Below are positions 15,267 through 28,621 of a DNA stretch of 64,000 nucleotides, piece after piece; positions within the stretch are counted from its first letter, which is position 1; every line of letters begins with the position of its first letter. The stretch covers positions 40,192,592 to 40,256,591 of the forward strand of contig NC_021673.1 of the NCBI RefSeq assembly GCF_000247815.1. The letters run 5' to 3'. Both the position numbers and the translations under genes were made by a program. Source of the DNA: Ficedula albicollis (taxonomy: Eukaryota > Chordata > Aves > Passeriformes > Muscicapidae). Under the pieces are notes generated by a model. The model had not been told where the DNA came from. It ran no database searches and saw only the letters and a program-made list of their open reading frames with translations.

Positions 15267-16350
15267 TGACTTGATTGTCTTCAAAGACAGCTGTAACTTT
15301 CTTGCATGAATTAATTCTGATTCGTGACTAAAGACAAGTAAATTACCATCATTCTTGGAATTAATTCCCTTTGTATCTTCTGCCAAATATGTCTTTCAGG
15401 GACTTCCTTAAGTACTAACTTGCATGAGAATGTGGTCATAGATGTAGACATAATCAAAGAATAAACAGAAAACTTTTTGTGTCTTCATTGTACATCTGTA
15501 GGTCAGATATTTCCTGAGATCTCATATGGCCCTTGGCTGCTCTTGGCTTTTTTGTGTGTACTTCTACCTCTCTGTACCCAGGGGGTGGAATTTGGGAACA
15601 GGATTTGATCATATGGAAATTTTTGGTGTAGTGTCTAACTATGTAACTAATCTCAAATCAGTTTGGGAATTTGAGGATTAGCAGGTTTGTATTTGCAAAA
15701 TTTAATCTGTCAGACTTCATTGCTGGCACATCTGCCAGCTGCCTTCCAGTGCTGTGATTATCAGAGCATGAATTGATGACAGTCCATAGGATGCAGTAAT
15801 AAAACACACCACTCAAAAGTAGAGGATGTCTGAAGAGAAGACACCCAGCAGAGAAGCAATGTCAGCTACACCATGTTGTGTAGCAATAATTGGAGGTGTG
15901 CACTCAGTGTGCACTTCCATGCATGCAAGGAAGAAGGTAGAGTGAAAAATGGTAAAGAATGATATCATAGGGCAGATGCTCTTATAGATAAATTTGTTAG
16001 CATACCCTAGTGCAATGACCTTTCTTAACAGTTAAAGAAAAGACCTATGATTTTCATCCTTTCACTTAAAATAGATGTGTGGTGTTTAGTACAGTACCAA
16101 TGCATGCTGAAAATGTGACAGGTGCTATAGCCATATAAATAAAGTTCTTAGAATAAATTAACAAAAGCCATTTTGCTGGTTTATTTTTGTGAAACGATAT
16201 ATTTTTCAGCTAGTGTGTAGTTAGCCACTTTTACTTTATTCTTTGAACCTTCAACTTCTTCCATGCTAGTGGCCTTTTGTACTTATATAAAATATCATAG
16301 TCGAACGTTTGTGTCATTAAACAAAAAACTAAAGGATTGAAATCTGTTTT

Positions 16351-16445
16351 CCCCCCTATTTTACAGCTGTAGAGACTGAATTAGTGAAAGTAACTTCTTA
16401 ATCTCACCTCAGTTTTAGAACCTCTTTCTGGTATTGAGGTTTTTC
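16351..16445 (-). mobile_element. MIR-like SINE remnant
   Basis: On the + strand the segment reads CCCCTATTTTACAGCTGTAG, then AGACTGAATTAGTGAAAGTAA, then CTTCTTAATCTCACC. This follows the reverse complement of the MIR 3' core (CCCATTTTACAGATGAGGAA, then ACTGAGGCACAGAG, then GTTAAGTAACTTGCCC) as remembered. It is strongly diverged, as expected for a SINE of that age. There is no database alignment behind this call. Confidence 0.5.
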
Positions 16446-17899
16446 TTGGATGTTCTGTCTGTATTTTTTTTCTTTTAGATACCACAAAACTATTAAAATT
16501 TACCTGTTTGTTAGAAAGAACTATGGAAAGAATATGCTGTAGCTGATTTTCTTAAGTAGGAGCTCTCATCAGACTCAGATACTAACATGCAAATGCTGGT
16601 AGTGTAACTTGCTCACCTACGTTACCTCTAAGCACAGACATAATTGCAGACTGTGGCAGAAAGGTCACGTGCCCCTAAAAGTTCATTCTTCTTGAAAAAT
16701 ATGCAAAAATACACTGTAGGACTTTAACTGGCCTACTGCAAATCATTTTCATAAATAAAGCAATATCTCACTTGTTAAAATACATGAGGAAATCCATCTT
16801 GTAATGTGTTAGCCATTACTCAACAAGAACAAAAATATTATCTTCGCTTATTTGCTAATTTGCAAGATGGTGTAATTCAGCAGTTAATGATAGCTGATGT
16901 TGAAAGAAGAAGAAAAAAAGATAAGTTACACACAAAACCTGTCAGTCTGTGAGAAATAACAAGATTCCAAAGTAGTAACTTGGCTGCTTGAGACTCATAA
17001 TATTTGGGTTTGTTGATGCTAGCTCTGCAACAGGTTGGACTCAGGTTTTATGGAATCTCTTCCATGAATTGAATCAGATTCCTTAGTGAGTGCTAGAACA
17101 TGTGGCTGCTGAATCAACCACCGGTCCCTTTGGTGGACAGTCAGGTGCTACATTTGCTGTTGGAAGTTATCTGGGCTTTCAGGTCAACAGAAGTGGTGAA
17201 CTGGATGTCAGCAGAGAGCGGACAGCAGACTGCAACACCAGAGAACACCCCAGAAATCTGTGTTGCCAATTTCCACTCTTTCTCTGAAGAATGTCACCCT
17301 TTTCTCTTGAAACCTTTTTGACTGTTTGGTTTCTTTTCCTTCATCTTTACGTTTGCTTTCATACTGTTATCAGCTGTTGGTCCTGTACCTCAAGAAAACT
17401 ACCACCTTGAACTTCTGATCTGCATCCATACAGGCTTCTGCCTGTTCTCAAGTCTACTTTCACCCTCTGTTCTCCGTATCAGCTCTTCATGAACCTCTTT
17501 TCTCTCCAGCCTTCTTCATACAAAAATTAGCCAGTTGCTTTGCAAGTTTCAATAAGCACTAAGAACTGAGCACTGCTGCTTGAGGAAGCCTTCTCTCCTG
17601 TGGATCTCTGCCTTTCAGTTGATTAACTTAAGTTTATTAGAGAGTCTGTGTTTCACTGAAGGCTTCTGCTTGGTATGGAGCTGTAGTTTCATGCTGATTC
17701 TCTGGTAAATCAAGGGAGCAATAATAATAAGGATGAATTCACCTTACAGCCTTTTGTGCAGCTAGGAAACTCAAATTCATTACCCCTTTACCTTGAAGAC
17801 ACATTTCCATGCAATTTCAAAGTGCTCTGTTTTCTTCAAGATTTGTCACTGAAGCTGCAGCATATTCAGAAGCTGTTGGGATGGGATTCCATAAGAAAC

Positions 17900-19150
17900 T
17901 AAACTGAAATATCAACCAGTCCTTTTCTTTCTCTTTTCATCTAACCATGTTGCAGTTTTCTCCTTCTTCACTTCTATTTTCCCTTTCTTCTTCATCGAAT
18001 TTGTAGTCTCCATTCTGTGATGTTAAATTTTAAATTCACTCATTTTTTTTTCCTGGATTTGCACTTTCCTCTGTTCTGAGGTCGTTTTCTCAAGTCTTTT
18101 CCTTTTTTCCTTTCTGACTCATTCACCTTTCACTTTGAACTCCTGGCAGTCTTGTTTCCCAAGGGAAACACAAATGGAAAACTCTGCTCACATCATATTT
18201 ATCTAATTAGGACCCTGATCTTTTGTTTCTCTGTCCTGGCTTTCCATTGCCTTTCTTCTAGTCTTCTCTCTGTTTCCTTTTCTTTTGCCTTTCTCCTTTG
18301 AGCTCCAGTGAAGCTGCTGCCACAGTGATCATTATTAGTCATTGTCTAATGCGAGGAACAGTTTTCTGTCCTCCAAGTTTTCGGTTGCGTTTGATTCATC
18401 AGGCTTTCTTTTTCCTGGCTTTCAGGACTCTTTCCTTGCTGTTTTTTTAATATCTCCTTAAATGGCTCTTTATCCACCTCCTGATGCCATTCCCCAAGGT
18501 TCAGGTCTTTGGTTTTCTATTTTAAAAAGCAGTGTTTATTGACCTCTCTTTATGGTGGACCAGTGGGGGATGTTATAGCAATATTCTGCTTATTACAGGT
18601 GTATTTTTAATTGAGACCTTTCTAGCCAGGGGCCCTTGGAGAGCTGTGGATGGTGACTATGACCTTGTGATATTCAGTTTGGGAAACACTGCACTGTAAA
18701 TTTTATCTTCCCTCCTCTACACCAAGCCATGGATGATTTCCAAAGTACTTCCATCTCTGGCTTCTCCCCTCCCATCTTTCCCTGGCCTGTCATCTTGCTC
18801 ACCTCACTGATACCTTCGACACAGAGTTCATGAAGACTTCCATCCTCTCTTTGTGTCATCACCAACAATAATGTCAATTCTTTCAGACCTCCTGTCATGA
18901 TGATGTCATTTCTGATCTGCAGTACTCTATTTTACCCTGTTATCTGTTGTAATTTTTCCTCCAGAATCTAAGAATCTGGCTTCAGCTGCCTTCATTGTCA
19001 GACCATTACTGTGGTCTTCTCACGTGGAGTTGGTGCTTTTTCCTGTCCTCCTTTCCTCTTTTCCCACTCACTGTCAGCCTTGGTTCTTATTTTTTCAAGT
19101 ACCTGGGAACAACCTCCTAACCTCCTTTTCCAAATACTTTAGTGACCTTG
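17900..19150 (+). mobile_element. Pyrimidine-skewed tract, probable decayed L2-like LINE fragment
   Basis: The + strand is conspicuously rich in C and T over more than 1 kb, unlike its surroundings. Two landmarks resemble the reverse-transcriptase region of old L2-type LINEs: CCCCAAGGTTCAGGTCTTTG at about 18493 (compare a GVPQGSVLG-type coding segment) and GATGATTTCCAAAGTAC followed by CATCTCTGGCTTCTCCCCTC at about 18728-18772 (compare the YADDSQ region). They occur in the expected order once the 162-bp insert at 18530-18691 is discounted. All frames are broken, so the element is dead. The alternative is simple polypyrimidine drift without a LINE origin. Confidence 0.4.
18530..18691. mobile_element. 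Short non-autonomous hAT (Charlie-like) element nested in the LINE fossil
   Basis: The left end is CAGTGTTTATTGACC and the right end, read on the minus strand, is CAGTGTTTCCCAAACT. They therefore share an 8-bp terminal inverted repeat, CAGTGTTT, of the kind seen in hAT-Charlie elements. The 162 bp between them are not pyrimidine-skewed, unlike both flanks, which supports an insertion. There is no coding capacity. An 8-bp target duplication was looked for and not recognisable, consistent with age or with a wrong boundary. Confidence 0.45.
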
Positions 19151-22100
19151 CTGTCTTATCCATTACTGGAGTCTCCAGTACTCCAGTGTAGTAGGAAGAC
19201 TGTTCTGTGGCCAGTGTTGATAAACTAAGCATTTAAGGTTTTTAGAAGATGGACTATTTCATAATAGGCACTTGAGAATTTCAAAATGGTTAAAAAAGAC
19301 CCCCAAACATGTGCTTCTGTGTTTATTTCTGGGTGTTACACAAAACATGAAAGTGTACATGCCTCATAGCTGGTCATTGGCTTTCTGTATGTATTAGAGT
19401 TTCAAAATCAAGCTGATCTTCACAGTGTACTTGTATTTTGTAAGCAAAATTCCATAGACAGTCCATCTTTTTGTCTGCAAAACAGTACATTGACAAGATT
19501 CAGCTTATTTACAACTTTTCCATTTTGTAAACTGCATGGCATTTCAGAGGTGGGTTTTGGAATCTACTTGTGTTGTTTAATGACCTCAGTTACAGACTTC
19601 TGAGATACTTCTTTCCCCCCCCCCACCCCGGTCTCTGGGTGTTGCTAGATAGCACGCCAACAAATTCCATCGAAAAGGAGCAATTTGGATTTATCCAGCT
19701 GGTGCAAGTGGTTATAGGGCTGACTATCACCAAATGCTCATCTCTTTGGTCCTGACTTGAGTCGTTGTGGTAGCTGGCTTTGCAGAAAGGGGAACTGAGA
19801 GTAGTGGGCTGGAGTACCCACACAATGCCATCATTGTGTGGGTGAGGAGGAGAAGCTGGTGTTCTGGCAGCTTCAGCTGTCTCTGAGAGCCTGTCTCTTG
19901 TTCTGGGCATTTAAAGGACGGCATTCCTCTGCTGACAGTCCTGCCCAGATTACTGACTTGAATTCGGTGGGCAGCAAAGATGCCTAGAGCAGTTTCATGG
20001 GAGAAGACAGCGCAGCATATAAGAGGGTAGGTTTACGGTCCAGCAGTTTTGTCTGAATGATGAAGATGCCTCTCTGCCTGCTATTGATGCTAACAGACAA
20101 AAATGTAGATAAATCTGCTTCAATACTGAGTGATCCCAAATTGGCTTTTATCATAAAATAAGGATAGCTTTCCTTCCATCAGAGTTTTCATATAGAATCA
20201 CATCTAATGTGGGATCATTAAATTAAAAGGGTAGTCACATTTAATATATTTTCAAGGGTCTTCAGCTATGAAAATATGTCTATTTGTTGGACATATTCCT
20301 GACTCAAATATATATTTTTATTATGGACTTGAAGCAGTATGAAGAAATAGACATTGATATAAACCTTGACATTTAGGTCTGTAATTTTGTAGGACTGACT
20401 CCCCAGAAAAGATAAAATACACACAGGGAAAAAAAACAGAGAAAAATGAAACACTTTTTGCTTCATTCAAATTTGTTGTTAGGCTTAAGATGTTAAGCTT
20501 AGGAGAAAAGCTGTTATTTTGTTATAATTTTAACTTAATCACTTACAGATGCAGCACGAGGCAGTCCCACCACTCAACTTGAGGCCCAAAATTGGTTGCC
20601 TGACTTTGAAGGCTGGGCTTTCTGCAGTCTGTTAAGAGAGAGAGAAGATCCTCTGTTTGCTGATTGAAAGCATCTAAACCAGATCTGCTCTGAATCACCC
20701 TCTAGAACAGCCTGTCCCCATGAGCCTTTGGGTTAGGTGCCCAAGCACAACTGTGTTGATGTTCTCTGATATGATGTTCCCTGTGATTATGTCCCTTTGG
20801 ATGCTGAGGGGCTTGGGGTTTCCCTGGTGCAGGCCATGAATCCCTGATCAGCATTGGTATAACAACTGGTTTACAAAATGCTACACAGAGAGAGAGTGAA
20901 AGAGGAGCTGGCTTTCATTTTATTTGTTTGTTTGAAATTTGATGGCAAGAATGTTATTTCCACCCTAAATGATATCATGGTTCTATGACATAATGCTTTG
21001 GTCTGCGAGAAATGTTGCTGAGAGACCTAAAATATTTTATGGATCGTTATAAAAAAGTTCCCTTTATGGAACAGTGTCCTTTGGGACAGATGCCTTTTCC
21101 TTTTAATAATGTCTCTTACATCATGTGAGAAAAGATTTGCATTTTCTTAGGCAGTTCTGGGATTGTGGAGGGATCTTAAGCAGCAGTTCTTTTTGATAAC
21201 ACCACTCTTGCACATGTTAGCTTCTAGCTATAATATAATTATGTTTAAGCCTATATTTTATGCCCCTTTACAGGGAATTAAGGATCCAGACATAGAATTT
21301 TCTCAGCTATTTAGCAGTAAAAAGTAAAAGCACACTTCATAAAGCTAGCTAACTAACATTTCATGTATTTGTTTAGTTTTGTTTTCTCGGCATGTTTTAA
21401 TCACCTACAACTGAAACAAAGTAAGAAGTGTAAACTGGAAAATGTGTGCAGGGTATGATTTGTATCAGGGAAAGAAGTAACATTGTTTGCAGCAATGCAG
21501 TGGGAAAAGCTTCTGTTGGTTCAAAGAAAAACACAGATCAGCTTGAATGATCAAGCTGTATTCGTCTCCATTTAGGCTGTATTAGTGACAGTGCCAGCAG
21601 TAGAGACGTGTGCTGTCATCCATGCACAGCTATGAAAAATTCCTCAAATCACAGAAAATTGCTCCTAGTTTCAGTTAAATCAACAATACTTTTTAGAAGG
21701 TGAAAAATGCATTTTGAAATACATTTCTGCATACTATTAATATAATCTGATCTTAAACTGTAAGCACTTTGCAGCATAGCAACATTACAAACCATTCATT
21801 TGCAGAAAGCAGTGCCATATGCAGAAAGACACTAAATGAGTTGCAACTGCTTTAAATGTAGTTCTGAAAATCTGGAAATTTTATTCATTTTGTGCTATCA
21901 GAGGAAACCTGATTGTTATAATGCCATCCTTGAAATTTATCTTTTCAAATAACAATCCCAAGAAGGCCAGGTGCCCTGTGAAAAGGGTGGTATCTATTTC
22001 AGTAAGTTCTTAAATCTTTTTTTGTTGTTTTTTTGTTTGGAAGATAAAGCTTTTGACAGATCCTGAATTCATTTAAAAAATTTTAAGATGGGGAAGCATA

Positions 22101-24129
22101 TATTAGTTGGAAGCACTCTGAGAGCAAGCAAACATGATTAAATAGGTGGGATCAGGAGCAAAAATTTTTTCTTACCAGATTTATTAAAATCTCTTTCTGG
22201 GTTGTGTGAACACCATGAATGAAGAAATAAAATTACTTGCTCACCATGACAGACAGCAAAAATGTAAATTGTGTTTGTGTGCCAAATATGCTTTCCAGTG
22301 CTTTGGACCCAGGTTGTGGGTTATAGCTCAGCTGCTCCCCTGTACTGGGCTTCTGGAGCAGAGATGGACAAAGAGCAGCAGTGTCCCCAGAAGGGTACAG
22401 CACCTACATCCACAGCTAATCTCCCTCTTACCCTGCCTGTTGCCTTGTCATAGACCATGGGTTCATCTTAAGCTGTGAGAATAATTGTTTTTTACTTATT
22501 ACTGTAATTTTTTCTGGCAGCCATGCGGGTGCTATAAAAGCACAGAGATTATCCCAAATTAACTTTCTAACTGTGCTAACCCCAGTGCTCCACTTATTTG
22601 TGAGCATAAGGGCTAATGTCCTGTGGAAACAGGAACTGGAAAGTACTCTCTTATTTTCCATGAACTGTCAAATAACGATGTATAATTGTTTGGCTTGAAT
22701 CTTGCACTCCCTTCTCTTGTAAAATTCCTGATACCATCAGTGAAGGCTTTCTCAAGAAAGAACAGCAATATCTGACTCTTGAACTTTGGTGTGTTTGTGA
22801 CCAGCCATGTTTTGGGGCACAGCTTTGCTGTGCACCTGGAAGGTTTCTGGTAGCAAGTGGTGTTCCTCCTGCAGACAGACATCTTCTGTGGACAGTTTGG
22901 GTACAACTGTCCCGTTTCAGAGGCCACTAGGAGTTATCTAAGGTAGATGTGGACTTTCCCATTGTATGCCTGCAAGCCACAGTGAGCATTTCCTAATATA
23001 AATGTAGCCTTCATGCCTGCTGACCTTGCATATCTTTTCAGGGTCTTTGGCCACTAACTAGTCCATAACGATTACAGCTTTTTCATTGTTGTTATTATTA
23101 ATAAACAAAAATAGTTGAGTCTTTCTCTTTTGGCAGTGTCTATGCCTTTCCCTATCTGGGAATATACACTCTAAAATGAAGAAAATTCAAATTTATATGT
23201 GGATGTACATGTTATTGCTGGAGTTGAATCATGGTTTCTCGGACCGCAATGGGTGATAAAGAATCTTTATAGATGTAATTGTCACATTTCTATCCAGCTT
23301 TCACCTGCCCATAGCTGTTGTGGCTTATTAGCAAATGGCTGAGAGAGCTCAGGCTCACAGCAGATCAGTAATGTGTGTGTTTTTACAACACCTTCAGCAG
23401 AATTAAGTAAATTATATCCATGTGTAAAAGTGCTGTCTATGCAAATCACACTGTGAGGTACCGACCAGAGATGCCAGAAGCAGGTGGACTGAAATTCAGA
23501 CTTGCCTGCTGAGAAGTCCCCTGGTTTGCAGGCAGGGAATGTGGGGTGTGTTTTTATTTTCCTGTCACTGGGTTCTAATGGGTTTTACTTTCTCAATTTT
23601 CTTCACTAGAAAGAGGGAAAAGCCTTTTATTTTGTTCTCATCTTGTCAATCTATTTCATACCTCTCTGTTAGTTTAAGGACCACATGTGGCCTTTAATTA
23701 TAGTTGTAGAGTACAGGCTGTTCTGTGCACGCTCTGCAAATTGTACATATGTAGGGAAAAATGCAGCTTTCCACCATATTTAATACAAGATTTTATAATA
23801 TGATTTTTAAAAATACTGTTTGCAGATGTAATCTAGCAAATAAGGAAATAGGGATGTCAGAGCAAACATCTCAGAAATTAAATACACAGAGATTTTCTGT
23901 TAACAGTATAAGCCTATTTTTTTATACTATGCCATATTTTTGCAATTACAAATGTATAAAATTACAATGAACTAGCTTTCATTTTCTAACTCTGCAACTT
24001 TAAAAAAGATCTGGTTAATGAGAAGTTGATAGAGAAGGATATACAGTTGATTTGTTGAATTTAGATTTAGGATAGTCTGCTGCACCCCATAAGAAAGTGC
24101 ACTGTTTTTCCTGTTGGAAAAAATAACAG

Positions 24130-24215
24130 AATAATTATAATAATATAATATATTATATAATTATATATTATTAGATATTATATAATAATAATTATAATAT
24201 ATAATATAATAATTA
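24130..24215. repeat. AT-only low-complexity tract
   Basis: Apart from one G in TTAGATATT, the sequence is composed only of A and T in irregular TAATA, TATAAT and ATTATA units. Many overlapping self-complementary segments could extrude hairpins. No regular repeat unit could be fixed. Confidence 0.85.
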
Positions 24216-25235
24216 GGGGTAGTTCTGGCTGAGTGTGATTTTGGTGCGGGTGAGATGGTTGAGGTCACTCCTATGCCTTCTTTAGGCATCTTTTCAAATT
24301 GTAGTATGAGCTTTTCTGAGCAAGTACTTAAAGACTTTCTGATTGGCACATCTTAGAGAAGTAAATTTAAAATTATAGGGTTTCATAATGGTAGAAAATG
24401 GAATTAATCATTATCTAATTCTGTTCACACTTATGTGTTAAGTAGATATTCAGGTGCTCTTTCTTTGCTACAATTTTGAAATTTACTTTGAAAGATATAT
24501 CTATCTAGATTTTCTGGTTATTGTAAACCATTGTCCAGTTTGTAAATGGTCAGCTTCCCAATTTGCAGAAATACTTTGGCCTTGGAAAGTAGCCTTCCGT
24601 CACCATCTGCACTTAGTGACTGACCTGATAATGGACACAGAGGTTCTTTCTAATCCCGAGTGAAGTGTTGCTTTGAGAAAATTTCCTAGAGGGGTATTTG
24701 CTTTAGATTCTTCTGGAAATGGAGTGCAATTGAATTTGCACCGTGGATCCCAGAGCTGTGCAGATTTGTGGAGCTGGTCTTTGTCTGTGCTGTAGTAGAA
24801 AAGACAACTGGATGTAATTTTCCATGATTCAGTGTTTCCAGTGAAGTCAGCTTTAGAGATTCTTTATCCAATTGGTTTATTATATACATTCTTCTTTTTC
24901 TTCACCCTGTAAAACAAAACAAATGCCTTACTAAAAAAAAAAAATTCTTTTACTTTGAGTACCCATTCAAAAGAGCAGAAAATGACGAAATTGGGATTAC
25001 AGCCATGTGCCTATCTTTCCCTCTTTGTATCTAGATTGTACTATAGTCTTGAAATATGGATACCTTGTCTCCTGAGAATCATGTAAATTACATACGTGTT
25101 GTATCCTTCTTCCTCTTTCTTATTATTCTTATTATTTCAGAGGAACTTCCCATATACAGGGGATACCTCTAGGTGTGACACCTGTGCATCTCAGTACTCC
25201 AGTTACAAAAATTTGTAGTGTTAAAGAAGTCATGC

Positions 25236-25263
25236 AAAGTACCAATTCTGTAATTGGTACTTT
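25236..25263. other. Perfect 12-bp inverted repeat with a 4-nt loop
   Basis: AAAGTACCAATT (25236-25247) is followed by the loop CTGT and by its exact reverse complement AATTGGTACTTT (25252-25263). The stem is perfect, and the bases just outside do not extend it. It could be a cruciform-prone site, the tip of a decayed palindromic element, or chance. Confidence 0.8.
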
Positions 25264-26371
25264 TGGTATATTGGCATGGAAGCTGTTTAAGTGGTGTGCT
25301 GCTTCAGCTGGTTTGCCAAATATTCAAAGTTGCGCTCCATAAATTGTTCTTCCTTTTGATAATAAGCAGGAGCCCCCACAGTGTCCACAGCTCAACTCAG
25401 GAGACAGCTGAGAAGTAGAAAAACATTTTTTAATGTAAAGTCCCTTATGATTCCATGTGGCCATGCTTAAAATTTCCCATTTAATATATTTCAGTGGGAA
25501 AAGTTACTATGCAATAAAAACTGGATCATAATAGTTATATTTTAGAGGGAAAAATTATATTGTTTCTGGATCCCCTGTCTAGAATAATGGATACATAAAT
25601 TATAAGGTGAGACACAGTTGCAAGTAGTGCCAAAAATGTAGATTTGGTTGGCTGTAATTCAGTGATTTCACTCCAGCTATTCAGAACCCAGTGCTGGTGG
25701 GGAGAGCCAGCAGCCCCCAGCCAGTGCACGTGAGCAGGGTCTGCCATTGCCTGGTGTCAGGCAAACTGATCAAATGCTTATGAAGCAAGTTCCTTCTCGT
25801 TTTAGAGTCTCTTTAAAAGCGACAATTTAACGGGACCCATTACTGTCAGCTGTGGCCAGTTCCCTCTCCCTCCTCCCAGGCGCTTAACAAGGAAAGCAGA
25901 GATTTATAGCTGTGGTGTAACCACTCCAATGGGCTACTGTTCACTACTCCTGCGAGTGTCCTTGCTGGCTGCTCTCCAGATGAATCTTCCAAGCAGGAGA
26001 GAGGTCTTCCCTGTCTCTGGCGTGCTTGCCTTGCTTGGAGCCCTATGATAAATATATATATGCAAGTTACTAGGTCCTCACTTCAGTGTGCGCCGTGATC
26101 CTTACATGCTTTCTGCTGGTCCAAAAGAGTGGCACTGCTCTAGATTTAGCAATATTTAAGCAGAGCATGTAAGAGAGAGAGAGCTCTGCAACCCATCATT
26201 TTATAAATGAATGAGCACAACCATTTTTATCGAGTTTTTTTTTTTATCAGGGGATCAAGGCATTTCTCAGATGCTGTTGCAGATGGTTTTGCCCAGTCCA
26301 CATTTGTCGATACTAATGCACAGTGGTTGTTACATGTACAGAAACAAAAGTGAAAACTATGTATGTTTTTT

Positions 26372-26532
26372 AAAAGGAAAGAAAAGGGAGTGTTAGGTGA
26401 ACAGAAGAGATGCTAGCACAGCATCCAGGAACTAAATGGATGAACTAACTACAAAAGGAAAGAAAAGGGAGTGTTAGATGAACAGAAGAGATGCTAGCGT
26501 AGCATCCAGGAACTAAATGGATGAACTAACTA
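26372..26532. repeat. Two-copy tandem duplication, period 81 bp
   Basis: Units 26372-26452 and 26453-26532 both start AAAAGGAAAGAAAAGGGAGT and end GGATGAACTAACTA. The differences are TTAGGTGA/TTAGATGA and AGCACAGC/AGCGTAGC, that is, three transitions. This is the longest period in the set of two-copy tandems. Confidence 0.93.
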
Positions 26533-28542
26533 AAAAGACCTTTCATCTTACCCTAAATCCATGTGATTTTTGTAAACTGAAAGAATGATCATCTTGTGAT
26601 TATATGAGCTCTGTGCTTGAATCTGGCCATTGATTGAAGTCTGGCAGGGGAGGGAGAAAACAGGAAAACATCTTGCTAAGATTTTCCTGTGTTAGATTAA
26701 TCAGCTCCAGTTCATTCACTCATCTCTGAAAGGTCATGTTTTCTCATCGTCAAAGTTGCCCAGTCCGAGACTCTCCCTTGCTTTGTACAGCTTGGCTGAA
26801 TGATCCACTGGGCAAGGTTGATGCAGCACTGCATTTGTCCTGAAAGCTGCAATGTGATTTGTTGGGGTTTGCAACAAGATGCATCTCTCTGATTACCCTG
26901 AAAGTCTTTATTGCTCGGAGGAACGAGTCAGTTGATTCCTCTGGCTCTGTTTCTGCAGTTGCTAATCCCTTGCACTGGCACAGACTGCATTTCATCCACC
27001 TTTCTCAGCCTGCTTTCCCATGTTGTCCAGACCGTTTTGACCGTGGGTTCTCTGACTGTGTACGGAAACTGGGCAGGGGGATATGGCCACCATCTCACTC
27101 TTAAAAATGGTGGATTTTCCAAGCTCATCCAGCTCCAACTCAACCCTCTGCTGTCGCCTTTGGTAATGAGTTTCAGCTGCAGTGTGGAAAGGTAATTTTC
27201 CTTGACTACTGCCAGTACCAGAGAGCCAGACTTGCATATTTCTGGGTGTTTACTTGAACTCTGTTTTCTAGTCTCCAGGCATCCAAGTTTCACTAAACTC
27301 TAGGCTTTAGAGGATTTTAGTGGATAGTTCTATATTAGCAGAGTTTCTTTGTTGCCGAACACAGGGGAATGAGAGTGCAGCATAAAGTAGTAAGTACAAG
27401 ATACTACTTGCCAGATTTCAAGAGATCTGGTACAACATATTTGTTTAGATGTCAACTGTCAAAACTAAGAGCAAAAAAAAAATTATGGGGAGATAGTGAA
27501 CGTGTGTTGATGAGTCATTCGTAGATAGATGCCTGAGAACTGTACCAGGAAGCATAATGCTCAAGACATCTGGTTTATTTTGGCATGTTTATGTCCATGT
27601 TATTTCTTCTGAGTAATTTTAAGTTGCTTTCTGCATTGTTTTCATATGTCACTTCATCCCTCCTCAGAAACTTCTTTGCTGCAGATCGAGTGTGTTTTAA
27701 AACTCCTCCCTGGTTAGACAAAGAGGATAGAAACATGCTGGGTGTTGGAGGTAAGCAGGGGCCATGCTGTGGCATGGCCAAAGCCAACTGTTTGCCAGCA
27801 CCCACAGGCACCCACCCAGCCAGCCAGGCTCAGGCTGGGCTGCTGCATTGGCTCCAGGTCAGCTGGGGCGAGAGCAGGGAACAGCTGGCTGCGCACGCAA
27901 ACTGTGCAGATCTCTCTGCTAGCGTGAGGGGAATTGCGCCTCAGCCAGCTTGCAGGCATATATAAATATTTGTGGCATAGTTTGCATTATTATTTCAGCT
28001 GAGCTCTAAACAGTCGGTTGCTGATAGCGGGAAAGAAACTTGTGCCGCTATAAATTTCAGATAGTGCAGAAATGCAGGGATTTTTGTACTGGCTGACAAT
28101 TAAATAAAGTCCCTGTGCCTCTTTTGATAAATAACTCTGCTGCCAAATATGTGCGGGAACTCTGCAAGCCTTTGTGGGGAAGGCTGAGAGGGGAAAAGGA
28201 GGAGGACACAAACCTGCCTGTGCAGGGAATTTCCTTGGAGTACACACACACACTTTCTTTCTCTCATGTAGGTTTGTGTTTGAGCTTGCCCTTTCCTCTT
28301 CACTTATTTCCATCTCTGACAAGCAGCTAAATGGAGAGGTTAATTTGAGAGAGTGCTACAAGTAATTGCAGCATGGTAATTGCATAGCTAACATGAGTCT
28401 TTTCCTTGTCCTGCCTGCTGCAGGAATCTGCATGTCACTGCAGGGGCATAGCTTGGTGGAAATTTTTTGTTTGTTTTTACTAGGAGGTCCATTACTTTGC
28501 TAGAATAGCTGTTGTTTAGTGTCTTTCCATTGTAGCTCTGTT

Positions 28543-28543
<1 letters not shown>

Positions 28544-28620
<77 letters not shown>
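28544..28620. repeat. Long A run with one C interruption
   Basis: Positions 28544-28620 are A except for a C at 28576. No retrotransposed gene or SINE body is recognisable immediately upstream, so it is not obviously a retroposon tail. Its true length is uncertain. The poly-phenylalanine open frames on the opposite strand are translations of this run. Confidence 0.9.
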
Positions 28621-28621
<1 letters not shown>

